A stretch of 33,982 nucleotides of DNA from Meiothermus hypogaeus. GTDB lineage: Bacteria; Deinococcota; Deinococci; Deinococcales; Thermaceae. Each line of letters starts with the position of its first letter. Positions within the stretch are counted from its first letter, which is position 1. The notes beneath the pieces are model-generated. The model did no database searches, was not told where the DNA came from, and saw only the letters and a list, made by a program, of their open reading frames with translations. The stretch covers positions 1 to 33,982 of the forward strand of contig NZ_QWKY01000035.1 of the NCBI RefSeq assembly GCF_003574035.1, given 5' to 3'. The position numbers and the translations under genes are program-made. Below, piece by piece: positions 10,441 to 18,204 of the stretch.

Positions 10441-11892
10441 ATGCCAGAGCCCATCGCCATTGCCAAAGGTGAATCGGAAGTATTTTTGTATCCCAGGATG
10501 GCCAACCGCCACGGCCTGATTGCCGGGGCCACCGGTACCGGTAAGACCGTGAGCCTGCGGGTGCTGGCCGAGCAGTTCTCCCGCATTGGTGTACCCGTCT
10601 TCATGGCCGACGTGAAGGGCGACCTCTCGGGCTTGTGCAAGCCAGGGGGCGAGAACCCTAAAGTGGCCGAGCGGGTACAGAAGCTGGGGCTTGCGGACTT
10701 CAAATACGAAGCGTACCCCGTGGTGTTCTGGGACGTGTTTGGCGAGCAGGGCCACCCGGTACGGGCTACCGTGTCGGAAATGGGGCCGCTGCTGTTGTCC
10801 CGCTTGCTGGGCCTGAACGACACCCAGAGCGGGGTGCTCACCCTGGCCTTCAAGATTGCCGACGACAACGGATTGCTGCTGCTGGACTTAAAAGACCTGC
10901 GGGCCATGCTGCAGTTTGTGGGAGACAACGCCGAGAAGTTCAAAACCGAATACGGCAACATCTCGGCGGCCTCCATCGGCGCTATCCAGCGCGGGCTTTT
11001 GGCCCTGGAAGAGCAGGGCGGCGACCGGTTTTTCGGTGAGCCGGCCCTCGAGCTCGAAGACCTCCTGCAAACCCAGGATGGCCGGGGCGTCATCAACATC
11101 CTGGCCGCCGACCAGTTAATGCAATCCCCCAAGCTCTACAGCACCTTTTTGCTCTGGATGCTCTCTGAGCTCTTTGAGCGACTGCCCGAGGTAGGCGACC
11201 CCGATAAGCCCAGGCTGGTTTTCTTTTTCGACGAAGCCCACCTACTTTTCGACGAGGCCCCCAAGGCCTTGCGGGACAAAATAGAGCAGGTCGTGCGGCT
11301 GATCCGCAGCAAGGGGGTGGGGGTGTACTTCGTAAGCCAGAACCCCCTGGACATCCCCGACGAGGTGCTGGGCCAGCTGGGCAACCGCGTCCAGCACGCG
11401 CTGCGGGCCTATACCCCGCGCGACCAGAAGGCCGTCAAGGCCGCTGCCCAAACCTTCCGGCCCAACCCCAAGCTCGACGTGGCCACCGTCATCCTGGAGA
11501 TGGGGGTGGGCGAGGCCCTGGTCTCGACCCTGGACGAGAAGGGCATCCCCAGCGTGGTGGAGCGGGCCCTGATCTACCCCCCCCGCACCCAGCTACCCCC
11601 GCTCAGCCCGCAGGAGCGCCAGCAGGTAATCCGGCAGTCCCCGGTCTACGGGCACTACGAGAAGGCCCTCGACCGCGAGTCGGCCTACGAAATACTGAAG
11701 GCACGGGCCGCTGAGTCGGTGCAGCAGGCCCCCCAAGGCGCTAAATCTCCGGCCGGTACAGAGCCTCAGGGCGGCAACCTCTTGGGCGACCTAGCCAAGG
11801 GGGCGGTGGGTTTCCTGGCCAGCCGGGAGGGGCAGCGCATTGTGCGCGGGGTGCTGGGCGGGCTTTTGGCGGCTGGCAAGCGTAAACGCTAG
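10441..11892 (+). CDS. HerA/YjgR-type ATPase (DUF853 family)
   Basis: This 483-residue P-loop ATPase of the HerA-FtsK superfamily probably forms a hexameric DNA-translocating ring; its substrate is unknown. Seen in sequence: Walker A GATGTGKT (29-36) after the short N-terminal strand, a [11 protein letters not shown] motif next to it, Walker [13 protein letters not shown] (Asp264, Glu265), [15 protein letters not shown] sensor region and a low-complexity C-terminus. The frame stays open upstream to 10264, but that part overlaps the divergent gene. The ATG at 10441 has GGAG 6 nt upstream and gives the family's N-terminus. No nuclease gene (NurA-like) is adjacent. Confidence 0.88.
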   Translation: MPEPIAIAKGESEVFLYPRMANRHGLIAGATGTGKTVSLRVLAEQFSRIGVPVFMADVKGDLSGLCKPGGENPKVAERVQKLGLADFKYEAYPVVFWDVFGEQGHPVRATVSEMGPLLLSRLLGLNDTQSGVLTLAFKIADDNGLLLLDLKDLRAMLQFVGDNAEKFKTEYGNISAASIGAIQRGLLALEEQGGDRFFGEPALELEDLLQTQDGRGVINILAADQLMQSPKLYSTFLLWMLSELFERLPEVGDPDKPRLVFFFDEAHLLFDEAPKALRDKIEQVVRLIRSKGVGVYFVSQNPLDIPDEVLGQLGNRVQHALRAYTPRDQKAVKAAAQTFRPNPKLDVATVILEMGVGEALVSTLDEKGIPSVVERALIYPPRTQLPPLSPQERQQVIRQSPVYGHYEKALDRESAYEILKARAAESVQQAPQGAKSPAGTEPQGGNLLGDLAKGAVGFLASREGQRIVRGVLGGLLAAGKRKR

Positions 11893-11921
11893 CCAGGGCC
11901 AGAATGCAAAGGCCACTTTGT

Positions 11922-12479
11922 TCATGCAGGCGGCTTTGGCTTTGCGGATTCGGCAGCCTGTTTTCGGGCCAGCTCGAGCAACAGCCGGTCGGCTATGTCC
12001 TCGGCCCAGGCTCGCACTTCCTGCCAGCGCCGAAAATCCCCTTCAGGTAGCCCCTTGCTCAGCACTTTTACGACCTGGTCGCGCTCGAGGCGATCATACT
12101 CCAGGGAGCCTGCGAAAATACCCATCTCGAGCGGTTCGGCCAGGGCCCGTACCTCGGCGAGGCACGCATAAACCTCGTGAAAATGCTCCGGGGTGGGGTT
12201 GCTCATCAGGCCTGAGACCACAAAGTACACCACCGGCAACTGCTGTAGCACTTCGCGGTGCGTCCACACGAAGTCTATGGCTTCCGGGAGCCAGTGCGCT
12301 TCTCGAATGGGGCTGCCCAGTATCACCGCCTGATAGCCCTGCAAGCACTTCACTTGGTCCACCGCCAGCACATCCACCACCGCCCCGCGCCGGGTCAAAA
12401 CCTGGGCAATGGTCTGGGCAATTTCACGGGTGCTGCCCAGGCGGCTGGCGTAGGCAACCAGAACGCGCCAAGTTCCCAC
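11922..12479 (-). CDS. Flavodoxin-domain protein (HemG-like)
   Basis: The 185-residue protein has a flavodoxin fold with an FMN phosphate loop YASRLGSTREIAQTIA (residues 9-24), a VILGSPIREAHWLPEA loop, and a later VVYFVVSGLMSNPTPEHFHEV segment. It most resembles the flavodoxin_5/HemG group (menaquinone-dependent protoporphyrinogen oxidase-like), but that substrate is not established and no haem genes are nearby. The C-terminus is Lys/Pro/Ala-rich. The GTG start at 12479 lies 6 nt from TAGCCT, suggesting a leaderless mRNA. It is divergent from the CBS gene and converges with the HerA-like gene. Confidence 0.82.
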   Translation of the reverse strand: MGTWRVLVAYASRLGSTREIAQTIAQVLTRRGAVVDVLAVDQVKCLQGYQAVILGSPIREAHWLPEAIDFVWTHREVLQQLPVVYFVVSGLMSNPTPEHFHEVYACLAEVRALAEPLEMGIFAGSLEYDRLERDQVVKVLSKGLPEGDFRRWQEVRAWAEDIADRLLLELARKQAAESAKPKPPA

Positions 12480-12566
12480 AACATAAGGCTAGACCCAGGA
12501 CCACCCGGGCTATAGAGACATCTGCCCCCGACCAGAAAGAGTACCTTTGATGGTGAGGTGATAACG

Positions 12567-13004
12567 ATGCTGGTCAAAGACTTCATGACCCCCAACCCAG
12601 ATGTGGTCACCCCGGACGTAACGGTGCCCGAGGCCGCGCAGATTATGAAAAAGGGTGGGTTTCGCCGCCTGCCGGTAGTGAAGGAAGGCCGGGTGGTGGG
12701 CATCGTTACCGATCGCGACCTGAAGGAAGCCATGCCCTCGGACGCCACCTCGCTTTCCATATGGGAGCTTAACTACCTGATTTCCAAACTCACCGTGGGC
12801 GAAATCATGACCCGCGACCCCGTCACGGTAGCCGATACCATGCCCTTACAGGCGGCTGCCAAGCAGATGCTCGAGCACAAGGTAGGGGGGCTGCCGGTGG
12901 TGCATGAGGGCAAGCTGGTGGGCATCGTGACCGTAACCGACGTGCTTAAGGCTTTCTTGCAACGCGAGGCCGAGTTGCTGGTAGGCGCAGAAACCAGCCC
13001 CTAG
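12567..13004 (+). CDS. CBS-domain-pair protein
   Basis: This stand-alone Bateman module of 145 residues has CBS1 (about 1-60: VKDFMTPNPDVVTPDVTVPEA, then GFRRLPVV and GIVTDRDLKEA) and CBS2 (about 75-138: VGEIMTRDPVTVADTMPLQAA, then GGLPVVHEGKLVGIVTVTDVLKA). Such proteins usually sense adenine nucleotides; the partner is unknown. ATG 12567 is chosen because GAGGTGA lies about 6 nt upstream; an in-frame GTG at 12558 would place the ribosome site inside the gene. A nested inverted repeat begins 2 nt after its stop. Confidence 0.9.
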   Translation: MLVKDFMTPNPDVVTPDVTVPEAAQIMKKGGFRRLPVVKEGRVVGIVTDRDLKEAMPSDATSLSIWELNYLISKLTVGEIMTRDPVTVADTMPLQAAAKQMLEHKVGGLPVVHEGKLVGIVTVTDVLKAFLQREAELLVGAETSP

Positions 13005-13005
13005 A

Positions 13006-13191
13006 GCGCCCTTCACAAAGATTGAGCCTCCCAGACAGAACAGTTGCCGCCCGAAAACTCGAAACCCAAGCACTCGTGGGCCGGGCCCGGCCCACTTGGG
13101 TGCGTAACATGCGTCTGGGCGCAGACGCATGCTCGTTTTTGCGGGCGGCAACTTCTGTGAAGGGCGCGATAAGCCTGCCTTTGGAGGCTCA
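13006..13191. repeat. Nested inverted-repeat element, function unknown
   Basis: No convincing gene lies between 13005 and 13280. Perfect arms: 12 bp GCGCCCTTCACA (13006-13017) with 13156-13167; 12 bp AGTTGCCGCCCG (13042-13053) with 13142-13153; a 20-bp palindrome GTGGGCCGGGCCCGGCCCAC (13076-13095) flanked by ACCCAA/TTGGGT; and a 10-bp hairpin CATGCGTCTG (13108-13117) with 13122-13131 closing a GGCG loop. TGAGCCTCC (13023-13031) also pairs with 13183-13191, crossing the outer arms like a pseudoknot. It could be a structured RNA, a transcription stop for both flanking genes, or a non-autonomous mobile element; no clear target duplication is seen. It lacks the RYYYAAC/GTTRRRY ends of integron attC sites. 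Confidence 0.75.
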
Positions 13192-13280
13192 TTGCATCTG
13201 CGGCTCTTTCTGGGCAGGTGGGGCGCCAGAGTATAGCTGGCACAGCGGATTTGCTTTGCCAAGCATGCGTGGGAAGGTTT

Positions 13281-14897
13281 TCAGCTGGTTTTTTTGAGCG
13301 CCAGGAGCCGCTCGGCGGGCCAGGTGTTGATCACCTGGTGGGGAGCGAGACCGGCTTTGTGGGCAAAGAGCAAGCCGTATTGAATTTCGGAAATGCCCTC
13401 GACGCTGTGTGAGTCGGGGCCCAGCGAGAAGTTGAGGCGGTCGCGCCAGGCCAGCATCAGCCGCCAGTCCAGGTCGAGGCGGTAGGGGCTACAGTTAAAC
13501 TCCACTGCCTTCTGGTTCTGGGCAGCCCTTTCCAGCACCGCTTCCCAGTCGGCCTCGGCGCCTTTGCGCCGCAGGATGAGGCGCCCGCTGGGGTGGCCCA
13601 GGATGCTCAGGTAGGGGTTCTCCAGGGCACGCAGCAGACGCTGAGTTTGCTCGGCCTTGCCCAGGTTGAGCCCCGCATGTAAGCTGCCCACCACCACTTC
13701 GAACCGGGCCAGCAGCGCGTCGGGATAATCCAGCGAGCCGTCGGGCAGAATATCGGACTCGATGCCGCGCAGGATACGAAAAGGGGCCAGCTCGGCATTC
13801 AGAGCCTCGATCTCGGCCCATTGGCGCAGCACGTCGTCTTCTCGTAGACCCCCAGCATAGGCCGCCGTCTGGGAGTGATCGCAGATGACCATGTACTCGA
13901 AGCCCTGGGCGATGGCCGCCTCGGCCATCTGGCGCAAGGTACCGCTGCCATCGGAGTAGGTGGAGTGCACGTGAATCAGACCCCGAAGCTGGGGGGCCTC
14001 GAGGGTGGTTTGCGGTACAGGCAATCCAATGTGCTCCTGTTCACGCCAGTAGGCTGGTACAAAGGGCTGACCCAGGGCTTTAAATACCTCCTCCTCGCTT
14101 TCTGCAAAGGCGGGAAGGGTTCCCAGCGTATCGAGCCAGGCCCTCGAGCCTGTGGCCTGCACCAGCATCGAGCCAAACGACGCCGCAGGGGTGCAGAAAA
14201 CCCGCAAGGGCAGGCCCTCGAGCCGCCCCAGCAGCACATCGCCCTGCACCTCCTCCACGTAGCGGCCCAGCACCGGGCGCACCTGCTCGGGGGTACCCAC
14301 CACCACCAGGTCCAGGTTGCCCACCGTTTCCAGACCGCGCCGCACACTGCCTGCTAGCTCGGCCTGGAGCCCAGCGTTCTCGAGGTCGGTCAGGAGCAGC
14401 CGGGCCACCTCGAGCCCCACCGGCAGCATCACCCGCCGCATATTGGCCAGGGCGTAGCGGGCTGCTTCCAGCAAGCTGGCCTCGCTTTTGGCGCCAAAAC
14501 CGGGCAGGGTGCGAATTTTGCCCTGTTCGGCAAACAGCACCAGCTCCTCCAGGCTGTTCACCCCGTTGTCCCATAGGGCCCGGATGCGCTTGGGGCCCAG
14601 GCCCTGCACCCGAAAGAGCTCCAACACCCCCGGCGGTACGCGGCCCTCGAGCTCGGCCAGGTAGGGAAACTCCTGGGTTTGCACAATTTCGCTCAGCATG
14701 GGGGCCAGCGCCGGCCCCACCCCCGGCACGCCCTTGAAACCTCGAGCGGCCAGCTCGTTCAGGTCTGCCTCTTGTTGTTCGAGGTTGCGGGCAGCGCTGC
14801 GGTAGGCCCTGGCCCGGAACTCACCCTCGCCCAGCACCTCCATCAGGTCGGCGGCGTACTCGAGCATCCCCGCCAGGTCTTTACGGTTCATACCCAT
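13281..14897 (-). CDS. polX: PolX-family protein, polymerase site degenerate, PHP exonuclease intact
   Basis: The family acts in base excision repair by gap-filling synthesis plus a Mn-dependent 3'-5' exonuclease. The 538-residue protein (family about 570) has an N-terminal helical domain with helix-hairpin-helix motifs (GVPGVGPALA, VQGLGPKRI, TLPGFGAKS), a palm with GSVRR (183-187), and a PHP domain (about 305-538). PHP metal ligands are present: His309, His311, His341, Glu380, His407, His435, Asp495, His497. In the palm, the first Asp of the usual DxD is Asn194 (NLD) and the third catalytic Asp (usual VDLR) is Pro230 (LPLR). The polymerase activity is therefore probably lost. TAGCGT lies 6 nt from the ATG; Met3 is an alternative start. 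Confidence 0.92.
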   Translation of the reverse strand: MGMNRKDLAGMLEYAADLMEVLGEGEFRARAYRSAARNLEQQEADLNELAARGFKGVPGVGPALAPMLSEIVQTQEFPYLAELEGRVPPGVLELFRVQGLGPKRIRALWDNGVNSLEELVLFAEQGKIRTLPGFGAKSEASLLEAARYALANMRRVMLPVGLEVARLLLTDLENAGLQAELAGSVRRGLETVGNLDLVVVGTPEQVRPVLGRYVEEVQGDVLLGRLEGLPLRVFCTPAASFGSMLVQATGSRAWLDTLGTLPAFAESEEEVFKALGQPFVPAYWREQEHIGLPVPQTTLEAPQLRGLIHVHSTYSDGSGTLRQMAEAAIAQGFEYMVICDHSQTAAYAGGLREDDVLRQWAEIEALNAELAPFRILRGIESDILPDGSLDYPDALLARFEVVVGSLHAGLNLGKAEQTQRLLRALENPYLSILGHPSGRLILRRKGAEADWEAVLERAAQNQKAVEFNCSPYRLDLDWRLMLAWRDRLNFSLGPDSHSVEGISEIQYGLLFAHKAGLAPHQVINTWPAERLLALKKTS

Positions 14898-14903
14898 AGC
14901 CTA

Positions 14904-14909
14904 ACGCTA
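14904..14909 (-). promoter_or_regulatory. -10 box of polX
   Basis: TAGCGT on the minus strand with 6 nt to the ATG. A second box, TAGGCT, overlaps so that it stands 6 nt from the in-frame Met3 codon. Either gives a leaderless mRNA. Confidence 0.4.
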
Positions 14910-14940
14910 GAATCTTTCTTTATCTGCTATCGGCTAAGGG

Positions 14941-15747
14941 CTATTGACTATCGGCGCCTGCCAGCGCATAAGTCTCCGGCTTTCCGGCCTTGAACACCAC
15001 CGCTTCCCGGTAGCCCACCGACCGTAGCAGGGCCACCGCATCGGCAAAACGGTGGGCCACGTCCTGGGGGCGGTGGGCGTCAGAGCCCAGCACCACCGGA
15101 ATTTTGAGTTCAAAAGCCCTGGCCAAAAGCTCCGGGCTGGGGTAGATTTCGGCAGCCTTTTTGCGCCAGCCGGCGGTGTTCACATCCAGCGCCAGCCCTT
15201 CCCCGGCAATTACCTCCAGGGCCTCCTCGGCCAGGTCGGCGTAGCCCTGGGGGGGCCGGAAGCCCATCACCTTGGGCAGGTCCAGGTGCCCGATGGCGTG
15301 GAACAAGCCGGTGCGGGCGGCCTCGGCCACCAGCTTGAAATAGGCCCGGTACACCTCGCGCAGGTCGCGCTCCTCGAACTCGGACTGGTAGTGGGGGTTA
15401 TCGAAGGGCCAGGCCCCAATGTAGTGCACCGAGCCGATGATGTAGTCGTAGTCGTACTGCCGGCGCAGATGCCGCACAAAGTACTCGGTGCCGGGGTGAT
15501 AGTCGGCCTCGAGGCCAATCCCTACATAAAAGCTACCCGACTCCGCCCGAAGCTTTTCCAGCATGGTGTGGTAAAAAGGCAGCTCTGCCAGTTCCATGCG
15601 CACCTCGGGGTCGAACCAGGCCGGCATGGGGCTATGATCGGTCATGACGATGCCCAGCAAGCCTGCTTCCCTGGCAGCCTGCACATACTCAGCAGGGGCT
15701 CCAGTGGCATGCTTGCAAAGCGGCGTGTGCATGTGGCTGTCGTACAC
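14941..15747 (-). CDS. Histidinol-phosphatase, PHP family
   Basis: It hydrolyses L-histidinol phosphate to histidinol in histidine biosynthesis. The 268-residue protein shows the complete PHP metal site: His5 and His7 (DSHMHTPLC), Asp37/His38 (MTDHSPMP), Glu80 (GIGLEADYHPG), His108 (GSVHYIG), His154 (IGHLDLPK), Asp223 and His225 (GSDAHRP). From memory it is closely similar to the Thermus thermophilus enzyme along its length. The GTG start has AGGAG about 6 nt upstream. It lies 43 nt upstream of polX on the same strand, so two PHP-domain genes are adjacent; the other histidine genes are not here. Confidence 0.93.
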   Translation of the reverse strand: MYDSHMHTPLCKHATGAPAEYVQAAREAGLLGIVMTDHSPMPAWFDPEVRMELAELPFYHTMLEKLRAESGSFYVGIGLEADYHPGTEYFVRHLRRQYDYDYIIGSVHYIGAWPFDNPHYQSEFEERDLREVYRAYFKLVAEAARTGLFHAIGHLDLPKVMGFRPPQGYADLAEEALEVIAGEGLALDVNTAGWRKKAAEIYPSPELLARAFELKIPVVLGSDAHRPQDVAHRFADAVALLRSVGYREAVVFKAGKPETYALAGADSQ

Positions 15748-15785
15748 GGGTTTCTCCTGTTGCTAGTTTTGGTGGTTCCGGCACT

Positions 15786-16367
15786 CTACCAGGGTTCTAC
15801 CCGCACCACCCGGCCCTGGCTGGTCCAGACCTTGACCCTGAATCCTAGCACTTCGCTGGCCCGGGCCGACAGGGCTTCGTCCGGACCAAGGGCATCGCCC
15901 ACACTTTGTACCAGGCTGGCCGTTTCGGGGGGGGCAAGCTCGGGCGCGCGCAAAAGCACCGCATCCAGTTGCCAGCGGCTGGCCCACAGGCGCTTGAGCG
16001 CCCATAGGGTCTCCTGCTTGCCAGCCTCCAGGCCAAAAGGGGCTTCCCCGGCGTAGCGCACCAGCACCGGCCCCTCCGGCAAGGCTGCCCGAAGTTCGTC
16101 GGCACGCTCGGGCAGCAGATACGACTCGCGCAGGAGTTTTTCCGCGAAGGCACAGGCTTTCTCTAGTTTTTCTTCGTCCAGGCGTGCGCCAAACACCCCC
16201 TCGAAGGCCCGTCGGATCTGCTCGGCCAGGTTGCCCAGCTGGTAAAACTCGGCCTCGAGGCCCCCCAGCACCAGGGTAGGCGTCACCGGCAGGCCCGCCG
16301 CTTGCAGGGCTTGCAACTGCGCTACCTCGGCAGGGTCGGGCGGGGCTTTTTCGAGTAAAAAAATCAT
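15786..16367 (-). CDS. Miniature PEP synthase/PPDK N-domain-like protein, uncharacterised
   Basis: The 193-residue product has scattered hallmarks of the PEP/pyruvate-binding (PPDK_N, ATP-grasp) domain: AGLPVTPTLVLGG (24-36, like the family's IPVPPGFVLT), GPVLVRYAGE (99-108, where the family has VAVRSSATAED), then GKQETLWALKRLWASRWQLD (116-135) followed by AVLLR, the usual FAGQ(F/Y)ET...WAS...A..YR stretch. It is far shorter than the family's roughly 320 residues and the RSSA..ED motif is eroded, so catalysis is doubtful. Met at 16367 is chosen: TAGACT lies 7 nt upstream, and the longer frame would run into the promoter of the divergent gene. The assignment is by pattern only. Confidence 0.6.
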   Translation of the reverse strand: MIFLLEKAPPDPAEVAQLQALQAAGLPVTPTLVLGGLEAEFYQLGNLAEQIRRAFEGVFGARLDEEKLEKACAFAEKLLRESYLLPERADELRAALPEGPVLVRYAGEAPFGLEAGKQETLWALKRLWASRWQLDAVLLRAPELAPPETASLVQSVGDALGPDEALSARASEVLGFRVKVWTSQGRVVRVEPW

Positions 16368-16421
16368 ACCTCCCAGTCTACCGCCCAGCCGAACCCACGA
16401 AACCGCTATACTTGAACTTCT

Positions 16422-17252
16422 ATGCGTACTTGGGACAACAGCTACCCCGACCCGGCCCAGTTGCGCCGGGAAATTGCTGCCATGCAAGAAAGCATTCTGG
16501 AAACACTGAGGCTGCAGGTAGCCGCCGACAACCTGCTGGGGGTTTACAGCAAGGGCTCCTCACAAAAAAACTGGGATAGCCCCATCGATTACGTACCTGA
16601 ACTATCGGACATAGATGTGCAGGTCTTGCTGCAAGATGATGCCCCGCTCATGCGCCTCGAGGCTGCCCTGGCCTTTCAGGCCGAAGTCGAAGAGCGTTTT
16701 CGAGCCCGCATGCCTCGGCCCCTGCATCTCCCGCGCCCGCAAATTCAGCTTTTGCGGGCCCGCCTCGAGCACTACACGCCCAGTTACGGTGTCCAGACCC
16801 TGCATGGCCTGCCTTATGAGCAGCTTAAGTTCGGCCAGCCCAATCACCCCGACACCGACCGGGCTCAGCTCCTGGAACCCCAGGCTTTTCTGGAGGGGCT
16901 TTTCGATATGGTTATGGATCGACCCGGGAAGTATCTGTTCGAGGTGTTGCGTCAGCTCGCCTGGCGGGTTGGGCCCACCGGCTCCCGCGTTCTCTCGGTA
17001 CTGGGGGCCGACTTCCAAGCCGCCTGGGGTGGCAACCGCACCCACGTGTACACCCGGCTCAAAGCATTTCATCAAACGGAGCTGGCCGAGCAGTACGCAG
17101 CTTTTTATCTGCATGCATGGGATTTTTTCCGCTCGAGCTATAAAAACACCCATGCCGCCAGGGAGGCTCTGCTGGCGGGCGTAGGGGTGTTGAAGGCGGG
17201 TTTGGCGATTGCGAGGAGGGTTGGGCAGCAACCGTCTTCTACTTCAGCCTAG
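16422..17252 (+). CDS. Nucleotidyltransferase-fold protein, substrate unknown
   Basis: This 276-residue protein has the Pol-beta-type nucleotidyltransferase signature: GVYSKGSSQKNW (40-51; GSS at 45-47), then SDIDVQVLL with Asp63 and Asp65 as probable metal ligands, separated by an insertion of about ten residues that is longer than usual. The middle part (VQTLHGLPYEQLKFGQP) may supply the third acidic residue's strand, although none is obvious. The C-terminal half is helical and HEPN/substrate-domain-like (LAEQYAAFYLHAWDFFRSSYKNTHAAREALL). A TATACT box lies 9 nt upstream of the ATG. It diverges from the PPDK-like gene with a 54-nt spacer. No antitoxin partner is evident. Confidence 0.75.
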   Translation: MRTWDNSYPDPAQLRREIAAMQESILETLRLQVAADNLLGVYSKGSSQKNWDSPIDYVPELSDIDVQVLLQDDAPLMRLEAALAFQAEVEERFRARMPRPLHLPRPQIQLLRARLEHYTPSYGVQTLHGLPYEQLKFGQPNHPDTDRAQLLEPQAFLEGLFDMVMDRPGKYLFEVLRQLAWRVGPTGSRVLSVLGADFQAAWGGNRTHVYTRLKAFHQTELAEQYAAFYLHAWDFFRSSYKNTHAAREALLAGVGVLKAGLAIARRVGQQPSSTSA

Positions 17253-17286
17253 CGCACAACAGCAGCGCTTTTGGGTTATTTGAGCC

Positions 17287-17988
17287 TCAGGCAGCCAGCA
17301 GCCGGGCTTCCAGCCACTCCGGCAACTGACCCATATGCTCGAGCTGCACATACAGCCCAGGTTTGGGTTCATCCATCTGCAATGGCTCGTTTCGCGCCCC
17401 TGGCGAGGGAATGTAAACCGCCTGACCCCCAATTTCCAGCACCGGCCAGATGTCCGAACGCAGGCTGTTGCCCACCATCAAAAAAACCTCGGGGCGTATG
17501 CGGTGGCGTCGCAGGATACGGCTGTAGCTGAAGGGGTCTTTCTCGCTTACTACCTCCAGACAGCGAAAATACTCGCCCAGGCCCGAGCGCACAAACTTGG
17601 TCTCCTGGTCGAGCAAATCGCCCTTGGCAATCACCATCAGGGGGTAGTCGCCCGAGAGCTCGTCGAGCACCGCCTCTACCTCGGGCAGCACCTCCACGGG
17701 AGCGGCCAGCAACTCCTTGGTGAGGTTAACTAAAAACCGAATGTGCTCCGGCGAAATGCGCCCCCCGGTGAGCTCGAGGGCCGTCTCGATCATGGAAAGG
17801 CCAAAGCTTTTGACCCCATAGCCGTAGTGCTGGATGTTGCGCAGCTCGGTCTCCTTCAGATACCGGTCATCGTATGAACCATTCAAATACTGCTGCATCA
17901 GCACCCTGAACTGAGCCTGAGCCTCGCTAAAGCAGGTCTCGCTGCGCCACAGGGTGTTATCGGCATCAAAGGCAATGTACTCGACCAT
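17287..17988 (-). CDS. HAD-superfamily hydrolase
   Basis: This 233-residue phosphatase-type HAD protein has motif I FDADNTLW (nucleophile Asp8, acid Asp10), an all-helical C1-type cap (about 17-95), motif II region YPLMVIAKGD, motif III Lys around EVVSEKDPFSY and motif IV MVGNSLRSDIWP. The KGD after motif II and the NSLRSDI acidic motif are typical of YjjG/phosphoglycolate phosphatase-like members. Substrate unknown. GAGGAA lies just before the ATG at 17988. A 216-nt gap upstream, before the sugar dehydrogenase gene, carries a CTGGGTC/GACCCAG hairpin near 18030-18055 and no clear gene. Confidence 0.86.
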   Translation of the reverse strand: MVEYIAFDADNTLWRSETCFSEAQAQFRVLMQQYLNGSYDDRYLKETELRNIQHYGYGVKSFGLSMIETALELTGGRISPEHIRFLVNLTKELLAAPVEVLPEVEAVLDELSGDYPLMVIAKGDLLDQETKFVRSGLGEYFRCLEVVSEKDPFSYSRILRRHRIRPEVFLMVGNSLRSDIWPVLEIGGQAVYIPSPGARNEPLQMDEPKPGLYVQLEHMGQLPEWLEARLLAA

Positions 17989-18204
17989 AGCTTCCTCTAT
18001 TTAAAGTGTAGAAGGCTATCTGGCACGGCCTGGGTCAGATGACCCAGCAATGCGTTAAACCCAAGACAGCCCGGCTGTCCAGGGCCAAAGCCAGAGCCGC
18101 ATATCAGGGTCGGACGACTGTCGAACAACTCCCGGCCTGGCTTCAGGGCTGTATCGCCGACAAAATCATCCAGAAGCTTCCCAACTCGAGTAGAGTAATC
18201 ATGC

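Noticed and set aside
13006-13167. Integron attC site
   Set aside because: Core motifs RYYYAAC and GTTRRRY are not placed at the arm ends, and no integrase or cassette array is nearby.
13022-13297. 91-codon plus-strand frame in the nested inverted repeat
   Set aside because: It crosses the palindromic arms and has no motif or ribosome site; the DNA structure explains the region better.
15052-16056. 334-codon plus-strand frame opposite histidinol-phosphatase
   Set aside because: Antisense to a gene with a full catalytic site; no family signature.
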